From NCBI RefSeq assembly GCF_016741855.1, contig NZ_JAERRH010000001.1, forward strand, positions 868,001 to 932,000: 64,000 nucleotides of DNA. Direction: 5' to 3'. Positions 41,626 to 51,200 of this stretch are shown one piece after another. This stretch comes from Streptomyces musisoli. Lineage in GTDB: Bacteria > Actinomycetota > Actinomycetes > Streptomycetales > Streptomycetaceae. The notes under the pieces were generated by a model, which did no database searches, was not told where the DNA came from, and was given only the letters and a program-made list of their open reading frames with translations. The translations under genes were made by a program, and so were the position numbers. Position 1 is the stretch's first letter, and every line of letters starts with the position of its first letter.

Positions 41626-41791
41626 GTGAACCATCTCCTTCGCCGCCTGACCCGGCGGGAGGTTGTGCAGAAATCTGGGTGGGCGGGTTGGGGAAACCCG
41701 GGGGAGTTCCGTCCGGCGCCCCGCGCCGAGCTTGCGGGGCTGTCTGTTGCGCCGGGGCGCCGGAGGACCTGGGGGCGGCCGGTCGTCTTCA

Positions 41792-41822
41792 CCGCGGGCG
41801 TTCACGGGGGGAACGCCCGCGG
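41792..41822 (-). terminator. Hairpin between xylF and xylG
   Basis: CCGCGGGCGTTC and GAACGCCCGCGG form a 12-bp stem with a 7-base loop 23 bp after the xylF stop, inside the operon. It may partially terminate or protect the xylF mRNA so that binding protein exceeds the membrane parts. Confidence 0.7.
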
Positions 41823-41844
41823 GCGGGAAGGGACCGGGTACCGC

Positions 41845-42963
41845 TTACTTGTTGAGGCCGAGCTTCTCGCAGGCGGCCTTGTACTTGCCGGCGCAGATCT
41901 CGTCCGCGGTGTAGACGCCGTCCTTGATGACGGTGTCCTTGATGTTGTCCTGGGTCAGCGAGGTGACCGGCACCAGCACCGAGGGGACGTCCTTCTGGGA
42001 ACCGCTGGAGACCTTGTCCTTGGCGACGGAGTCCAGCGGCTTGCCCTGGGCGAGCGCGACGGCCATCTCGGCGGCGGCCTCGGCCTCGGGGGCGTACGGC
42101 TTGTAGACGCTCATGTACTGGTCACCGGAGACGATGCGCTGCACACCGGCCAGCTCGGCGTCCTGGCCGGTCACCGGGACCTTCACGCCGGCGGCCTTGA
42201 GGGCGGTGATGATACCGCCGGCCATGCCGTCGTTGGCGGAGTAGACGCCCGCGATGTCCTTCTTGCCGACCGAGGAGATCGCCGCCTCCATCTCGGAGTT
42301 GGCGTTGTCCGGCGACCACTCCTTGGTGTCGTACTCCTTGGCGATCGTGACCTTGCCGTCGAGGACGGAGTGCGCGCCGTCCTTGAACTGCTTGGCGTTC
42401 GGGTCGGTGACCGAGCCGTTGATCATGACGATCTTGGAGGACTTGGTGGCCTTGGCGCCCAGCGCCTTCAGCAGGGCCTCGCCCTGGGTCTTGCCGACCT
42501 GGGTGTTGTCGAACGAGGTGTAGGCGCTGATCGGGCCCTCGGCGAGACGGTCGTAGGCGACGACCTTGATGCCGGCGTCCACGGCCTTCTTGACGGAGTT
42601 CTGGATGGCCTTGGCGTCCACCGCGTCCACGATCAGGACGTCCACCTTGTTGGTGATCATGGTGTCGACCTGCTGCGCCTGCAGGTTCGCGTCCTGGCGG
42701 GCGTTGTTGTACTCGACCTTGGCCTTGCCGTTCGTCAGCTCGCTGATCTTCTTCTCGATCAGCGGCTTGTCGAACTTCTCGTACCGCGCGGTCTTGTTCT
42801 CCGGAAGGAGCAGACCGACCGTGATGTCGTCGCCCTTCTTGGCCGACGCGGAGGAAGAGTCATCGCTGCCCTTCGACTCCTTGGCACTGCCACAGGCGGC
42901 CAGCGAGACGGCCATCGCACCCGCGGCTACGGCAACGGCGGCACGACGCATACGTGCGTTCAC
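41845..42963 (-). CDS. xylF: Xylose-type sugar-binding lipoprotein
   Basis: The 372-residue protein has a lipoprotein signal with lipobox L21-A-A-C24, then a periplasmic-binding-protein fold of the XylF/RbsB type: ITVGLLLPENKTARYEKFDK, VDVLIVDAVDAKAIQ and VPVTGQDAELAGVQRI. It captures xylose or a similar sugar outside the membrane for XylGH. GGGAGG upstream of the GTG at 42963 sets the start. A candidate operator lies ~100 bp upstream, and the ROK regulator gene precedes it on the same strand. Confidence 0.92.
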   Translation of the reverse strand: MNARMRRAAVAVAAGAMAVSLAACGSAKESKGSDDSSSASAKKGDDITVGLLLPENKTARYEKFDKPLIEKKISELTNGKAKVEYNNARQDANLQAQQVDTMITNKVDVLIVDAVDAKAIQNSVKKAVDAGIKVVAYDRLAEGPISAYTSFDNTQVGKTQGEALLKALGAKATKSSKIVMINGSVTDPNAKQFKDGAHSVLDGKVTIAKEYDTKEWSPDNANSEMEAAISSVGKKDIAGVYSANDGMAGGIITALKAAGVKVPVTGQDAELAGVQRIVSGDQYMSVYKPYAPEAEAAAEMAVALAQGKPLDSVAKDKVSSGSQKDVPSVLVPVTSLTQDNIKDTVIKDGVYTADEICAGKYKAACEKLGLNK

Positions 42964-43060
42964 TTCACAAACCTCCCTGACGAGGCCGCGTCGTTGCGGC
43001 CGAGGTGGCTGGAAGTCAACTCGGCCACACGTGCGACGTCAAGAAGTAAATCCTTAACGA

Positions 43061-43078
43061 GATGGCAACGGTGCCATC
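43061..43078. promoter_or_regulatory. Candidate ROK operator before xylFGH
   Basis: GATGGCAACGGTGCCATC has 7-bp inverted arms around ACGG. It lies between the ROK gene stop (43085) and xylF. In S. coelicolor Rok7B7 is reported to control xylFGH, so this may be its site; it could also serve as a weak terminator of the ROK gene. Confidence 0.5.
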
Positions 43079-43084
43079 CGTTCT

Positions 43085-44284
43085 CTAAGTGAAGGCAGGG
43101 GCCGCCGCCGGCACTGCCCCCTCCAAAAGGGTTGAATCGCCCATCTCGCTGAGGGCGAGGGCGAGCGCTCCGAGCACCTCCGCGCGGCCGCCAAGGGCCC
43201 CCGGGAGAACGGACAGTTGGCGCGCGGCGCTGGGGATGGCGTAGCGGCCGACGGACTCCCTGATCGGCCCGAGCACCAGCTCACCGGCCTCGGCGAGATC
43301 ACCGCCGAGGACGACCCGGCTCGGGTTCAGCAGATTGCAGAGATTGGCCACTCCACTGCCGATGTGGCGGCCGACGTCGGCGATCACCCGACGACAGCCC
43401 GGGTCACCGTCCCTGGCCAGCCGTACGACGCCTTCCATCGTCAGATCGGGGCCGTGACCGGGCTGGAGCAGCGGGAGCACGTAACGCGCCGCCGCGAAGG
43501 TCTCCAGGCAGCCGCGGTTCCCGCAACGACAGACCGGACCGGATTCATCGAGTGTAATATGTCCGATTTCTCCGGCTGTGCCACCCGGGCCGCGATAGAT
43601 CTTCCCGTCGATCACCAGACCGGCGCCGACACCGCTCGCGACCTTGATGTACGCAAGGTCGCGCACGCCCTTGCCGCTGCCCCAGACCAGCTCGCCGAGG
43701 GCGCCGAGGTTGGCGTCGTTGTCCACGTGCACGGGCACGCCGAGCCGCTCGCGCAGCTCCTCGGCGGGCTTGGTGCCGCCCCAGCCGGGCAGGATCGCGG
43801 TGGATCCGAGGGTCCCGGACTCGACATCGATGGGGCCCGGCACGCCGAGGCCGACGCCGGCCACCTTGGTCCGGTCCACGCCGGTCGCCGCGATCAGCCG
43901 GTTCACCAGCTGCTCGGCCCGGTCGAAGCCCTGGTCGGCGGAGGCGTCCACATCCAGCGGCTCGGCCTCCTCGGCCAGCACCTGGTGGGCCAGGTTCCCG
44001 ATCGCGACGCGCAGATGGGTGTGCCCGAAGTCGACTCCGATCACGATGCCGGCGTCCCCGCTCAGGCTGACGCTGCGGGCCCGCCGCCCGCCCGCCGACG
44101 TGGGCGTGACCTCGACGGTTCCCCCGTCCTTCAGCTCCCGCACGATATTGGAGACGGTCGCGGCGGACAGACCGGTCGTCCGCGCGATCTCCGCCTGCGT
44201 GAGGGACCCGGCCAGGCGTACGGCCCGGACGACACGCTCCAGGTTGGCTCGGTGCAGTGACGACTGCGACCCTGGAGTCTCCAC
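43085..44284 (-). CDS. rok7B7: ROK family transcriptional regulator
   Basis: The 399-residue regulator has an N-terminal winged HTH (LTQAEIARTTGLSAATVSN, about 28-46) and a ROK sugar-kinase-like domain with the ATP-like motif VIGVDFGHTHLRVAIG and the zinc motif CRCGNRGCLE. It lies between xylFGH and ngcEFG, the position of Rok7B7 (SCO6008), reported to repress xylose transport genes and to affect carbon catabolite control and antibiotics. The GTG at 44284 is chosen because AGGAGG lies five bases upstream; an upstream in-frame start at 44335 lacks one. The ligand is not established. Confidence 0.88.
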   Translation of the reverse strand: METPGSQSSLHRANLERVVRAVRLAGSLTQAEIARTTGLSAATVSNIVRELKDGGTVEVTPTSAGGRRARSVSLSGDAGIVIGVDFGHTHLRVAIGNLAHQVLAEEAEPLDVDASADQGFDRAEQLVNRLIAATGVDRTKVAGVGLGVPGPIDVESGTLGSTAILPGWGGTKPAEELRERLGVPVHVDNDANLGALGELVWGSGKGVRDLAYIKVASGVGAGLVIDGKIYRGPGGTAGEIGHITLDESGPVCRCGNRGCLETFAAARYVLPLLQPGHGPDLTMEGVVRLARDGDPGCRRVIADVGRHIGSGVANLCNLLNPSRVVLGGDLAEAGELVLGPIRESVGRYAIPSAARQLSVLPGALGGRAEVLGALALALSEMGDSTLLEGAVPAAAPAFT

Positions 44285-44410
44285 GACGACCTCCTGAGCG
44301 CGGGGCCGCTTCAGTGAGGCCCCGTGTATGTCCAACTAGTGAACTCTAAGCTGAGCCGTTCGGGGCGACATACGTCAAGAGGTTGAACCGTTTCCGGGAC
44401 CCGCGACACA

Positions 44411-44452
44411 CGTGCGCACGCCGCCCCGGAGCCCGGGAACGGCGTGCGCACG
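44411..44452 (-). terminator. ngcEFG terminator hairpin
   Basis: CGTGCGCACGCCG and CGGCGTGCGCACG form a 13-bp stem with a 16-base loop, 19 bp after the ngcG stop. Confidence 0.85.
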
Positions 44453-44470
44453 GGCGCTCGCCAAGCGCGG

Positions 44471-45394
44471 TTACTTCAGCGTGGCCGAGGTCAGGCCCGC
44501 CTGCACCTGGCGCTGGAAGGACAGGTACACGACCAGCATCGGGATCATGGCGATGGTCACGCCCGCGAAGAGAACGGGCAGGTCAGAGGCGTATCCTTGC
44601 TGCTGTTGCAGCTGGATCAGGCCCTGGGTGAGGACGTATCGCTCGGGGTCGGAGCCGCTCTGCGGCTGCATCAGGACCGTGGGCAGAATGAACTGGTTCC
44701 ACTGGCCCAGCGTGTTGAAGATCCCCACGCTGATCAGTCCGGGCTTCGCCATCGGCAGCATCACCTGGAAGAAGGTCCGGGTGTGCGAGGCGCCGTCCAG
44801 GACGGCCGCCTCGAAGACCGCCGTGGGCAGGGTCCGGAAGAAGGCGTGCATGAAGAACACGGTGAACGGCATCGAGTAGGCGATGTAGACCAGGACCAGC
44901 CCCTGGTAGGTGTTCAGCATGTCCAGCCGTTTGACCATGAAGAACAGCGGGACCAGGGCCAGGAACACCGGGAACATCGCGCCGGCCACGAAGAAGTAGT
45001 ACAGCAGCCGGTTGCCCCAGAACCGGTACCGGGCCAGCACGTAGGCGGCCATCGACCCGAACAGCATGGTCAGCGGTACGGAGAACACCAGGACGATCAG
45101 GGTGTTCAGGAAGTAGTCGCCGATGCCCTTGTCCCAGGCGCGGGAGAAGACGTCGAGTGTCCAGTGCTCCGGCCAGCCGAAGGCCGAGCCGCCGATCTGG
45201 GCGTCGGTCTTGAAGGAGCTGAGCACCAGCCACAGCAGCGGCAGCACGATCAGCAGGGCCCACAGGGCGAGGAAGCCGTGGGAGAAGACGTTCAGGACCA
45301 TGCCCTCGCTGCGGCGGTCGCCCGGGCGGACGGGCACCTTGGTCACCGGCCGGCCGGCCGGGACGGGGGTGGTCTCTTTGGTGGGTGCGCTCAT
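44471..45394 (-). CDS. ngcG: Chitosugar ABC transporter permease NgcG-type
   Basis: The 307-residue MalG-type permease has six membrane helices and the EAA loop FEAAVLDGASHTRTFFQVML that docks on a shared ATPase (MsiK in Streptomyces; no ATPase gene is present here). With NgcF and NgcE it should import N-acetylglucosamine and/or N,N'-diacetylchitobiose. ATG at 45394 is chosen because GGGAG is eight bases upstream, whereas it directly abuts the GTG at 45403. It starts 15 bases after the ngcF stop. The substrate assignment comes from synteny with the S. coelicolor ngcEFG locus. Confidence 0.88.
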   Translation of the reverse strand: MSAPTKETTPVPAGRPVTKVPVRPGDRRSEGMVLNVFSHGFLALWALLIVLPLLWLVLSSFKTDAQIGGSAFGWPEHWTLDVFSRAWDKGIGDYFLNTLIVLVFSVPLTMLFGSMAAYVLARYRFWGNRLLYYFFVAGAMFPVFLALVPLFFMVKRLDMLNTYQGLVLVYIAYSMPFTVFFMHAFFRTLPTAVFEAAVLDGASHTRTFFQVMLPMAKPGLISVGIFNTLGQWNQFILPTVLMQPQSGSDPERYVLTQGLIQLQQQQGYASDLPVLFAGVTIAMIPMLVVYLSFQRQVQAGLTSATLK

Positions 45395-45409
45395 CGTCGT
45401 CACTCCCGC

Positions 45410-46345
45410 TCAGAACTCGATGCGCTCGCGGCGGGTGGCGCGGAGCGTGACCACGGACAGGATCAGCGTGAGCAGCAACATGACCACGCCCATGGCGCAG
45501 GCATAGCCGCTCTTGCCGTAGTAGAGGAAGTTCCGCATCATCACCGTCGACATCACGTCGCTGTGGTGATCGGGGCCGCCGCCGTACGCGCCCATGTTCT
45601 GGGTCATCGAGGAGACCAGTACGAACATGTCCATGGCGACGATGCCGAGGTAGACCCAGGCGGTCTGCACGCTGTCCCACAGCAGCGGCAGGGTGATGCG
45701 GAGGAAGGACTGGGTGCGGCCGGCCCCGTCGATCAGGGCGGCCTCGTAGATGTCCCGCGGGACGGACTGCATGGCCGCCGAGAACAGCACCAGGTAGAAG
45801 CCGACGCCGTGCCAGACCACGACCAGCATCAGCGCCCACAGCACCATGCTGGGCTCGTTGAGCCACTCCACGGGGCTGTCGGCGTCGACCAGCCCGATCT
45901 TGATCAGGAAGCCGTTGAGCAGGCCGCCGCCGTCACTGCGGTACACCGCGTTGAACAGCACGGCGAGGATCGCCAGCGACAGCACCTGCGGGAAGAAGTA
46001 GACGATCTTGTAGAACTTCGACCCGGCGACCCCCTGCACCCCGCCGGCCCGGCTGCGCCCGCCCACGTTCAGCATGAAGGCGAAGAACAGGGCGAGCAGA
46101 ATCGTGATCACCGGGATGAAGACCAGGAACAGGATGTTGTGCCAGATGGCCTTCAGGAAGACGTCGTCCTGGAACAACGCCCTGTAGTTGTCCAGACCGA
46201 CGAAGTCGAAGGTCTGCGACTGCCCCTTCCAGTCGGTCAGTGAATAGCCGAACGTCTGGATGTACGGCCAGATCACGAAGATCACATAAAGCGCCACGGG
46301 AACGAAGAGAAACCCCGCGACGAACCGGTACTGCCCTTTGCGCAT
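45410..46345 (-). CDS. ngcF: Chitosugar ABC transporter permease NgcF-type
   Basis: The 311-residue MalF-type permease has six to seven membrane helices and the EAA loop YEAALIDGAGRTQSFLRITL. It forms the channel with NgcG. The ATG at 46345 follows GGGGCAGGT; a longer frame to 46414 would translate the interspersed repeat upstream and is rejected. It is separated from ngcE by 120 bp that hold that repeat, which may reduce readthrough from the binding-protein gene. Confidence 0.88.
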   Translation of the reverse strand: MRKGQYRFVAGFLFVPVALYVIFVIWPYIQTFGYSLTDWKGQSQTFDFVGLDNYRALFQDDVFLKAIWHNILFLVFIPVITILLALFFAFMLNVGGRSRAGGVQGVAGSKFYKIVYFFPQVLSLAILAVLFNAVYRSDGGGLLNGFLIKIGLVDADSPVEWLNEPSMVLWALMLVVVWHGVGFYLVLFSAAMQSVPRDIYEAALIDGAGRTQSFLRITLPLLWDSVQTAWVYLGIVAMDMFVLVSSMTQNMGAYGGGPDHHSDVMSTVMMRNFLYYGKSGYACAMGVVMLLLTLILSVVTLRATRRERIEF

Positions 46346-46376
46346 ACCTGCCCCTGATATTCCGGTCGGTGCGGGC

Positions 46377-46431
46377 GCCCCGAAAGGGGCGCGGGGAACC
46401 GCGCGACCGGCCACAACGGACCGGTACCCGC
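46377..46431 (+). repeat. Streptomyces interspersed intergenic repeat inside the ngc operon
   Basis: The sequence ccccgaaaggggcgcgggga then accgcgcgaccggccac, with perfect CCCC-gaaa-GGGG and GCGCG-ggaac-CGCGC hairpins, lies between ngcE and ngcF. As an mRNA structure it could set the ngcE:ngcFG ratio. Confidence 0.8.
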
Positions 46432-46465
46432 CGTCACACCCGCACCCCTGCGGCGTCCCGGCCGA

Positions 46466-47908
46466 CTAGTCCCGGTGGTTCTTCTTCGACGCGGGGTCCT
46501 TGGCCTGCTTGTCCACCGCCGCCTGACACCTCTTCAGCCACTCCTTCGGCTGAATGCGCTTGGCCATCAGCTCGTTGGACGCGGCCTCGATGGCGGTCCC
46601 CATCTCGCTGTACCACTCGGTGTACAGGTAGCGGAAGGTGTTGTCGCCGGCCGCCTTGGACGCCTCGACCGTGGACTGGGTGCCGGGACGCAGCTGGACG
46701 CCCGGGTCGACACCGTCCTTGAGGATGGTGAGCGAGTTGGCCTGCTTGGCGAAGAGCGTCGACCACTCCTTGGAGAGCATGCGCCGCATGAACTCCTTGG
46801 CCGCGGGGAGGTTGCCCGCCTTCGCCGGGATGATGAAGGGCTCGCCCGAGCCGGCCCGGATCGCCTCGAACGGCAGCTTGCTGCCGGACAGCACCGGCAT
46901 GGGCAGGAACTTCATGTCGAAGTCCGTCGGCGTCTGCTTGAGCTGCTCGTTCTCCAGCCAGGAGCCGCAGGTGATGAACGCGGCCTTGTACTGGTTCCAG
47001 CGGGTCTGCGACTCGGTGTGGGTCAGGCCGTTCGTGCCGGGCATCAGATAGCCCTTCTCGACGACCTCGTAGACGGCCTCGACGGCGGCCTGCGCCGCGT
47101 CCGAGCCGACGAACGCCTTGGGGTCCAGGTTGTCGATGGCCTTCATCGCGTCCAGACCGCCCTTCTTGGCGATCAGGTCCATGATGGCGACGTTGATGTA
47201 GTACGGGTACTTGCCCTGGTGGGCCAGGCCGCCGATGCCCTGCGACTTGGCGTCCTTGCAGACGGCGAGGAAGTCGTCCCAGGTCTTGGGCTCCTCCCAG
47301 CCCTTCTCCTTGAAGAGCTTGCCGGAGTACCACAGACCCCAGACGGTGTAGATGTAGTTCAGCGCGACGACCTTGCCCTCCTGCATGCCCGGGTCGAGCG
47401 TGCCGGGGATCAGGGTGTCCCGGACCTTCTTCGCGGGGTCGTCGACGGAGGGCGCGTCGAGCACCTCGGCGAGGTCCAGCAGCTGGCCGTTCTTGTACAG
47501 GACGTCGACCTTGATCTGCTGCGCGCCGGAGTCGTCCACGATGTCCGGCGGGTTGCCCGCGTTGAAGCGCGGCTGCAGCTTGCCGGTGATCTCCTGGGTG
47601 CCGGTGTGGGTCGAGGTGATGCCGAGCTTCTTGCCGAAGTCGGCCTCCCACGCCTTGGCGTAGTCGTCGCCGTAGCCGCCCTTGAAGACGACCACGTCGA
47701 GCTTGCTGCCCTTCTTGGCACCGAAGGGGTTGTCCTTGGAGGTCTTCCCCTTGGTGTCACCCCCGTCCGAGTTGCCGCTGTCGCCGCCGCTCGCGCAGGC
47801 GGACATCAGCCCCATCCCCGGGACGGCGACCAAACCCAGCGCCGCCGAGCGCTTGATCAGATCACGACGTCCGACACCTTCGGCACCGTGGTGCGCAGTG
47901 GATCCCAT
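46466..47908 (-). CDS. ngcE: N-acetylglucosamine/diacetylchitobiose-binding lipoprotein NgcE-type
   Basis: The 480-residue solute-binding protein begins MGSTAHHGAEGVGRRDLIKR, with a twin Arg (14-15), a hydrophobic stretch and lipobox M-S-A-C38; a Tat-type export route is likely. The mature part has the cluster B binding-protein fold (GYGDDYAKAWEADFGKKLGI, RFNAGNPPDIVDD). It matches NgcE of chitosugar importers (SCO6005 by synteny). Some members bind GlcNAc, others mainly chitobiose, so the exact ligand is open. GAGGACTTGAGC precedes the ATG. It is divergent from a GH92 gene. A well-formed promoter with an operator in its spacer lies ~100 bp upstream. Confidence 0.9.
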   Translation of the reverse strand: MGSTAHHGAEGVGRRDLIKRSAALGLVAVPGMGLMSACASGGDSGNSDGGDTKGKTSKDNPFGAKKGSKLDVVVFKGGYGDDYAKAWEADFGKKLGITSTHTGTQEITGKLQPRFNAGNPPDIVDDSGAQQIKVDVLYKNGQLLDLAEVLDAPSVDDPAKKVRDTLIPGTLDPGMQEGKVVALNYIYTVWGLWYSGKLFKEKGWEEPKTWDDFLAVCKDAKSQGIGGLAHQGKYPYYINVAIMDLIAKKGGLDAMKAIDNLDPKAFVGSDAAQAAVEAVYEVVEKGYLMPGTNGLTHTESQTRWNQYKAAFITCGSWLENEQLKQTPTDFDMKFLPMPVLSGSKLPFEAIRAGSGEPFIIPAKAGNLPAAKEFMRRMLSKEWSTLFAKQANSLTILKDGVDPGVQLRPGTQSTVEASKAAGDNTFRYLYTEWYSEMGTAIEAASNELMAKRIQPKEWLKRCQAAVDKQAKDPASKKNHRD

Positions 47909-48004
47909 GCTCAAGTCCTCGCCTTCTCCAGGACTCAGGCGGTGAACCGGATCCTCCCCGGCACCGCGGTCGGGTAGTGCAGGGTCGTGCTGGAAACGCC
48001 GACA

Positions 48005-48034
48005 GGTATAGTCCACTTCCGGTGGACGGAGCAA
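48005..48034 (-). promoter_or_regulatory. ngcE promoter with palindromic operator in the spacer
   Basis: On the minus strand TTGCTC (48034-48029) and TATACC (48010-48005) are 18 bp apart. The palindrome GTCCAC-cggaa-GTGGAC occupies 48011-48027, filling the spacer, so a bound protein would block RNA polymerase. The regulator is unknown; the sequence does not match the DasR core TGGTCTAGACCA well. Confidence 0.65.
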
Positions 48035-48208
48035 GATCGAATGCAAGGTTCACCACGGGTCTTTTCCGAGTTGAGACCTCGCGGAAATATGAGGCACCGC
48101 CGAGCGGCCTTCCGGAAAAAGTCGCGACATAACTCCCTGAATGCCGCAGCCAACACCCTTGACATCACGGACCACTTGACCACCTACTGGTTCCTGCGCC
48201 CCGTAGTT

Positions 48209-48220
48209 GACAACGTTGTC
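48209..48220. promoter_or_regulatory. LacI-type operator before GH92 gene 1
   Basis: GACAACGTTGTC is a perfect 12-bp palindrome with a central CG, the shape of LacI/GalR-family operators. It overlaps TTGACA and lies 31-42 bp before the GH92 start. The same motif occurs twice before the second GH92 gene. Confidence 0.75.
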
Positions 48221-48250
48221 CGGAGGGGGCGCAGGAGGGGAAATCCGTAG

Positions 48251-51200
48251 ATGCAGCGGAGAACTCGGCACAGATGGGGTCCGGCGGCCGTCCTCGCGGC
48301 CGCCTTTGTCATGGCCGTCGGCGCGCAGGGCGCGGCGGTCGCCCTGCCGGCCAAGGCTCCGGCGCCCGACCGGGAGTTCGCATCCTCGTTCGAGGCGGGC
48401 GAACCGGCGCCGGACTGGCTGAACACCGTCGACACCGGCCCGGACGGCGGCAGACGCGCCTCGGGAGTCGACGGCGGCCACAGCACCGGCATTCCGGGCA
48501 ATGTGACCGACCATGTCACCGAAGTCCGGGCGAGCGCCGAGAACCCCGGCGCCGGCGAGGTCAAGGAGAACCTCGTCGACGGCGAGCCCGGTACCAAGTG
48601 GCTGGCCTTCGAGCCCACCGGCTGGGTGGAGTTCGACCTGGACAAGCCCCTGAAGATAACGACCTACGCGCTCACCTCGGCCAACGACTTCGACGAGCGC
48701 GACCCCAGGGACTGGACCCTCCAGGGCTCCACCGACGGCAAGGACTGGAAGACGGTCGACACCCGCGCGGGCGAGAACTTCTCCGAGCGCTTCCAGACCA
48801 AGTCGTACGACCTCACCGAACCGGCCGAGTACCGGCACTTCCGGCTGGAGGTCACGAAGAACAACGGCGCACCCGGCATCATGCAGCTCGCCGATGTGCA
48901 GTTCTCCACCGGGGGCGGCGGCGGGCCGGTGCCGCAGGACATGCTGACCCTGGTCGACAAGGGACCGAGCGGCTCCCCGACCGCCAAGGCACGCGCCGGA
49001 TTCACCGGGACGCGTGCGCTGCGCTACGCCGGCCGGCACACGGCGGACGGCCGTGCGTACTCGTACAACAAGGTCTTCGACGTGAACGTGCGGGTCGGCC
49101 GCGACACCGGGCTGTCGTACCGCGTCTTCCCGTCGATGGCCGACGGTGACCGCGACTACGACGCCTCCTACGTCTCCGTCGACCTGGCGTTCACCGACGG
49201 CAGCCTGCTGAGCGACCTGGGCGCCCTGGACCAGCACGGCTTCCCGCTCACCCCGCGCGGGCAGGGCGAGTCGAAGGCGCTGTACGTCAACCAGTGGAAC
49301 AACGTGGCCGCGCGGATCGGCTCGGTGGCCGCCGGGAAGACGGTCGACCGGATCCTGGTGGCGTACGACTCCCCCGACGGCCCGGCGAAGTTCCGCGGCT
49401 GGCTCGACGACGTCTCCCTGAAGCCGGTGGCCCCCGAGAAGCCGAAGGCACACCTGTCGGACTACGCGCTGACCACCCGCGGCACCAACTCCAGCGGCAG
49501 CTTCTCGCGCGGCAACGACTTCCCGGCGACCGCCCTGCCGCACGGCTTCAACTTCTGGACGCCGGTGACCAACGCGTCCTCGCTGAGCTGGCTGTACGAA
49601 TACGCACGTGCGAACAACGCGGACAACCTGCCCACCATCCAGGCGTTCAGTGCGAGCCACGAGCCCAGCCCGTGGATGGGCGACCGGCAGACCTTCCAGC
49701 TGATGCCGTCGGCCGCGTCCGGCACCCCGGACACCGCCCGTGAGGCACGGGAGCTGCCCTTCCGGCACGAGAACGAGACCGCGCGGCCCTATTACTACGG
49801 GGTGCGGTTCGAGAACGGCCTCAGGGCCGAGATGACCCCGACCGACCACGCGGCCATGCTGCGCTTCACCTACCCGGGCGACGACGCGAGCGTGCTGTTC
49901 GACAACGTCACCGAGCAGGCCGGTCTGACGCTCGACAAGGAGCACGGGACCGTCACCGGCTACTCGGACGTGAAGTCGGGCCTGTCCACGGGCGCGACCC
50001 GGCTGTTCGTCTACGGCGAGTTCGACAAGCCCGTGACGGACGGCGGATCGAGCGGGGTGAAGGGCTTCCTGCGCTTCGACGCGGGCGCCGACCACACCGT
50101 CGGCCTGCGCCTCGCGACCTCGCTCATCAGCGTCGACCAGGCGAAGGACAACCTGCGCCAGGAGATCCCGGACGGCGCCTCGTTCGACGGCGTCAAGGCG
50201 CACGCCCGGCAGATGTGGGACAGGCTGCTCGGCAAGGTCGAGGTGGAGGGCGCGACGCCGGACCAGCTGACCACGCTGTACTCCGGCCTGTACCGGCTGT
50301 ACCTGTACCCCAACTCCGGCTTCGAGAAGGCCGGCGGCAAGGACCGGTACGCCTCGCCGTTCTCCCCCATGCCCGGCCCCGACACCCCGACCCACACCGG
50401 CGCGAAGATCGTCGACGGCAAGGTGTACGTCAACAACGGCTTCTGGGACACCTACCGGACCACATGGCCGGCGTACTCGTTCCTGACCCCGTCCCAGGCC
50501 GGTGAGATGGTCGACGGGTTCGTGCAGCAGTACAAGGACGGCGGCTGGACCTCCCGCTGGTCCTCCCCCGGCTACGCCGACCTGATGACCGGCACCTCCT
50601 CCGACGTGGCGTTCGCCGACGCGTACGTCAAGGGCGTGGGGTTCGACGCGAAGGCGGCGTACGACGCGGCCGTGAAGAACGCGACCGTCGTCCCGCCGGC
50701 GTCGGGCGTGGGCCGCAAGGGCATGACCACCTCGCCGTTCCTCGGCTACACCGCCACCGACACCCACGAGGGCCTGTCGTGGGCGATGGAGGGCTACGTC
50801 AACGACTACGGCATCGCGAAGATGGGCCAGGCCCTCTTCAGGAAGACGGGCGAGAAGCGTTACCGGGAGGAGTCGGAGTACTTCCTGAACCGGGCGCAGG
50901 ACTACGTGAAGCTGTTCGACTCCAAGGCCGGATTCTTCCAGGGCCGGGACGCCAAGGGCGGCTGGCGCGTGGACTCAGCGAAGTACGACCCGCGGGTGTG
51001 GGGCTACGACTACACGGAGACCAACGGCTGGGGCTACGCCTTCACCGCCCCGCAGGACAGCCGGGGCCTGGCCAACCTGTACGGCGGCCGGCAGGGCCTC
51101 GCCGACAAGCTCGACGAGTACTTCGCCACCCCGGAGACGGCCTCCCCGGACTACGTGGGCTCCTACGGCGGTGTCATCCACGAGATGACCGAGGCCAGGG

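Noticed and set aside
48011..48027. DasR operator (dre) at ngcE
   Set aside because: The palindrome GTCCAC-N5-GTGGAC lacks the TGGTCTAGACCA core and has an odd spacer; it is kept only as an operator of unknown regulator.
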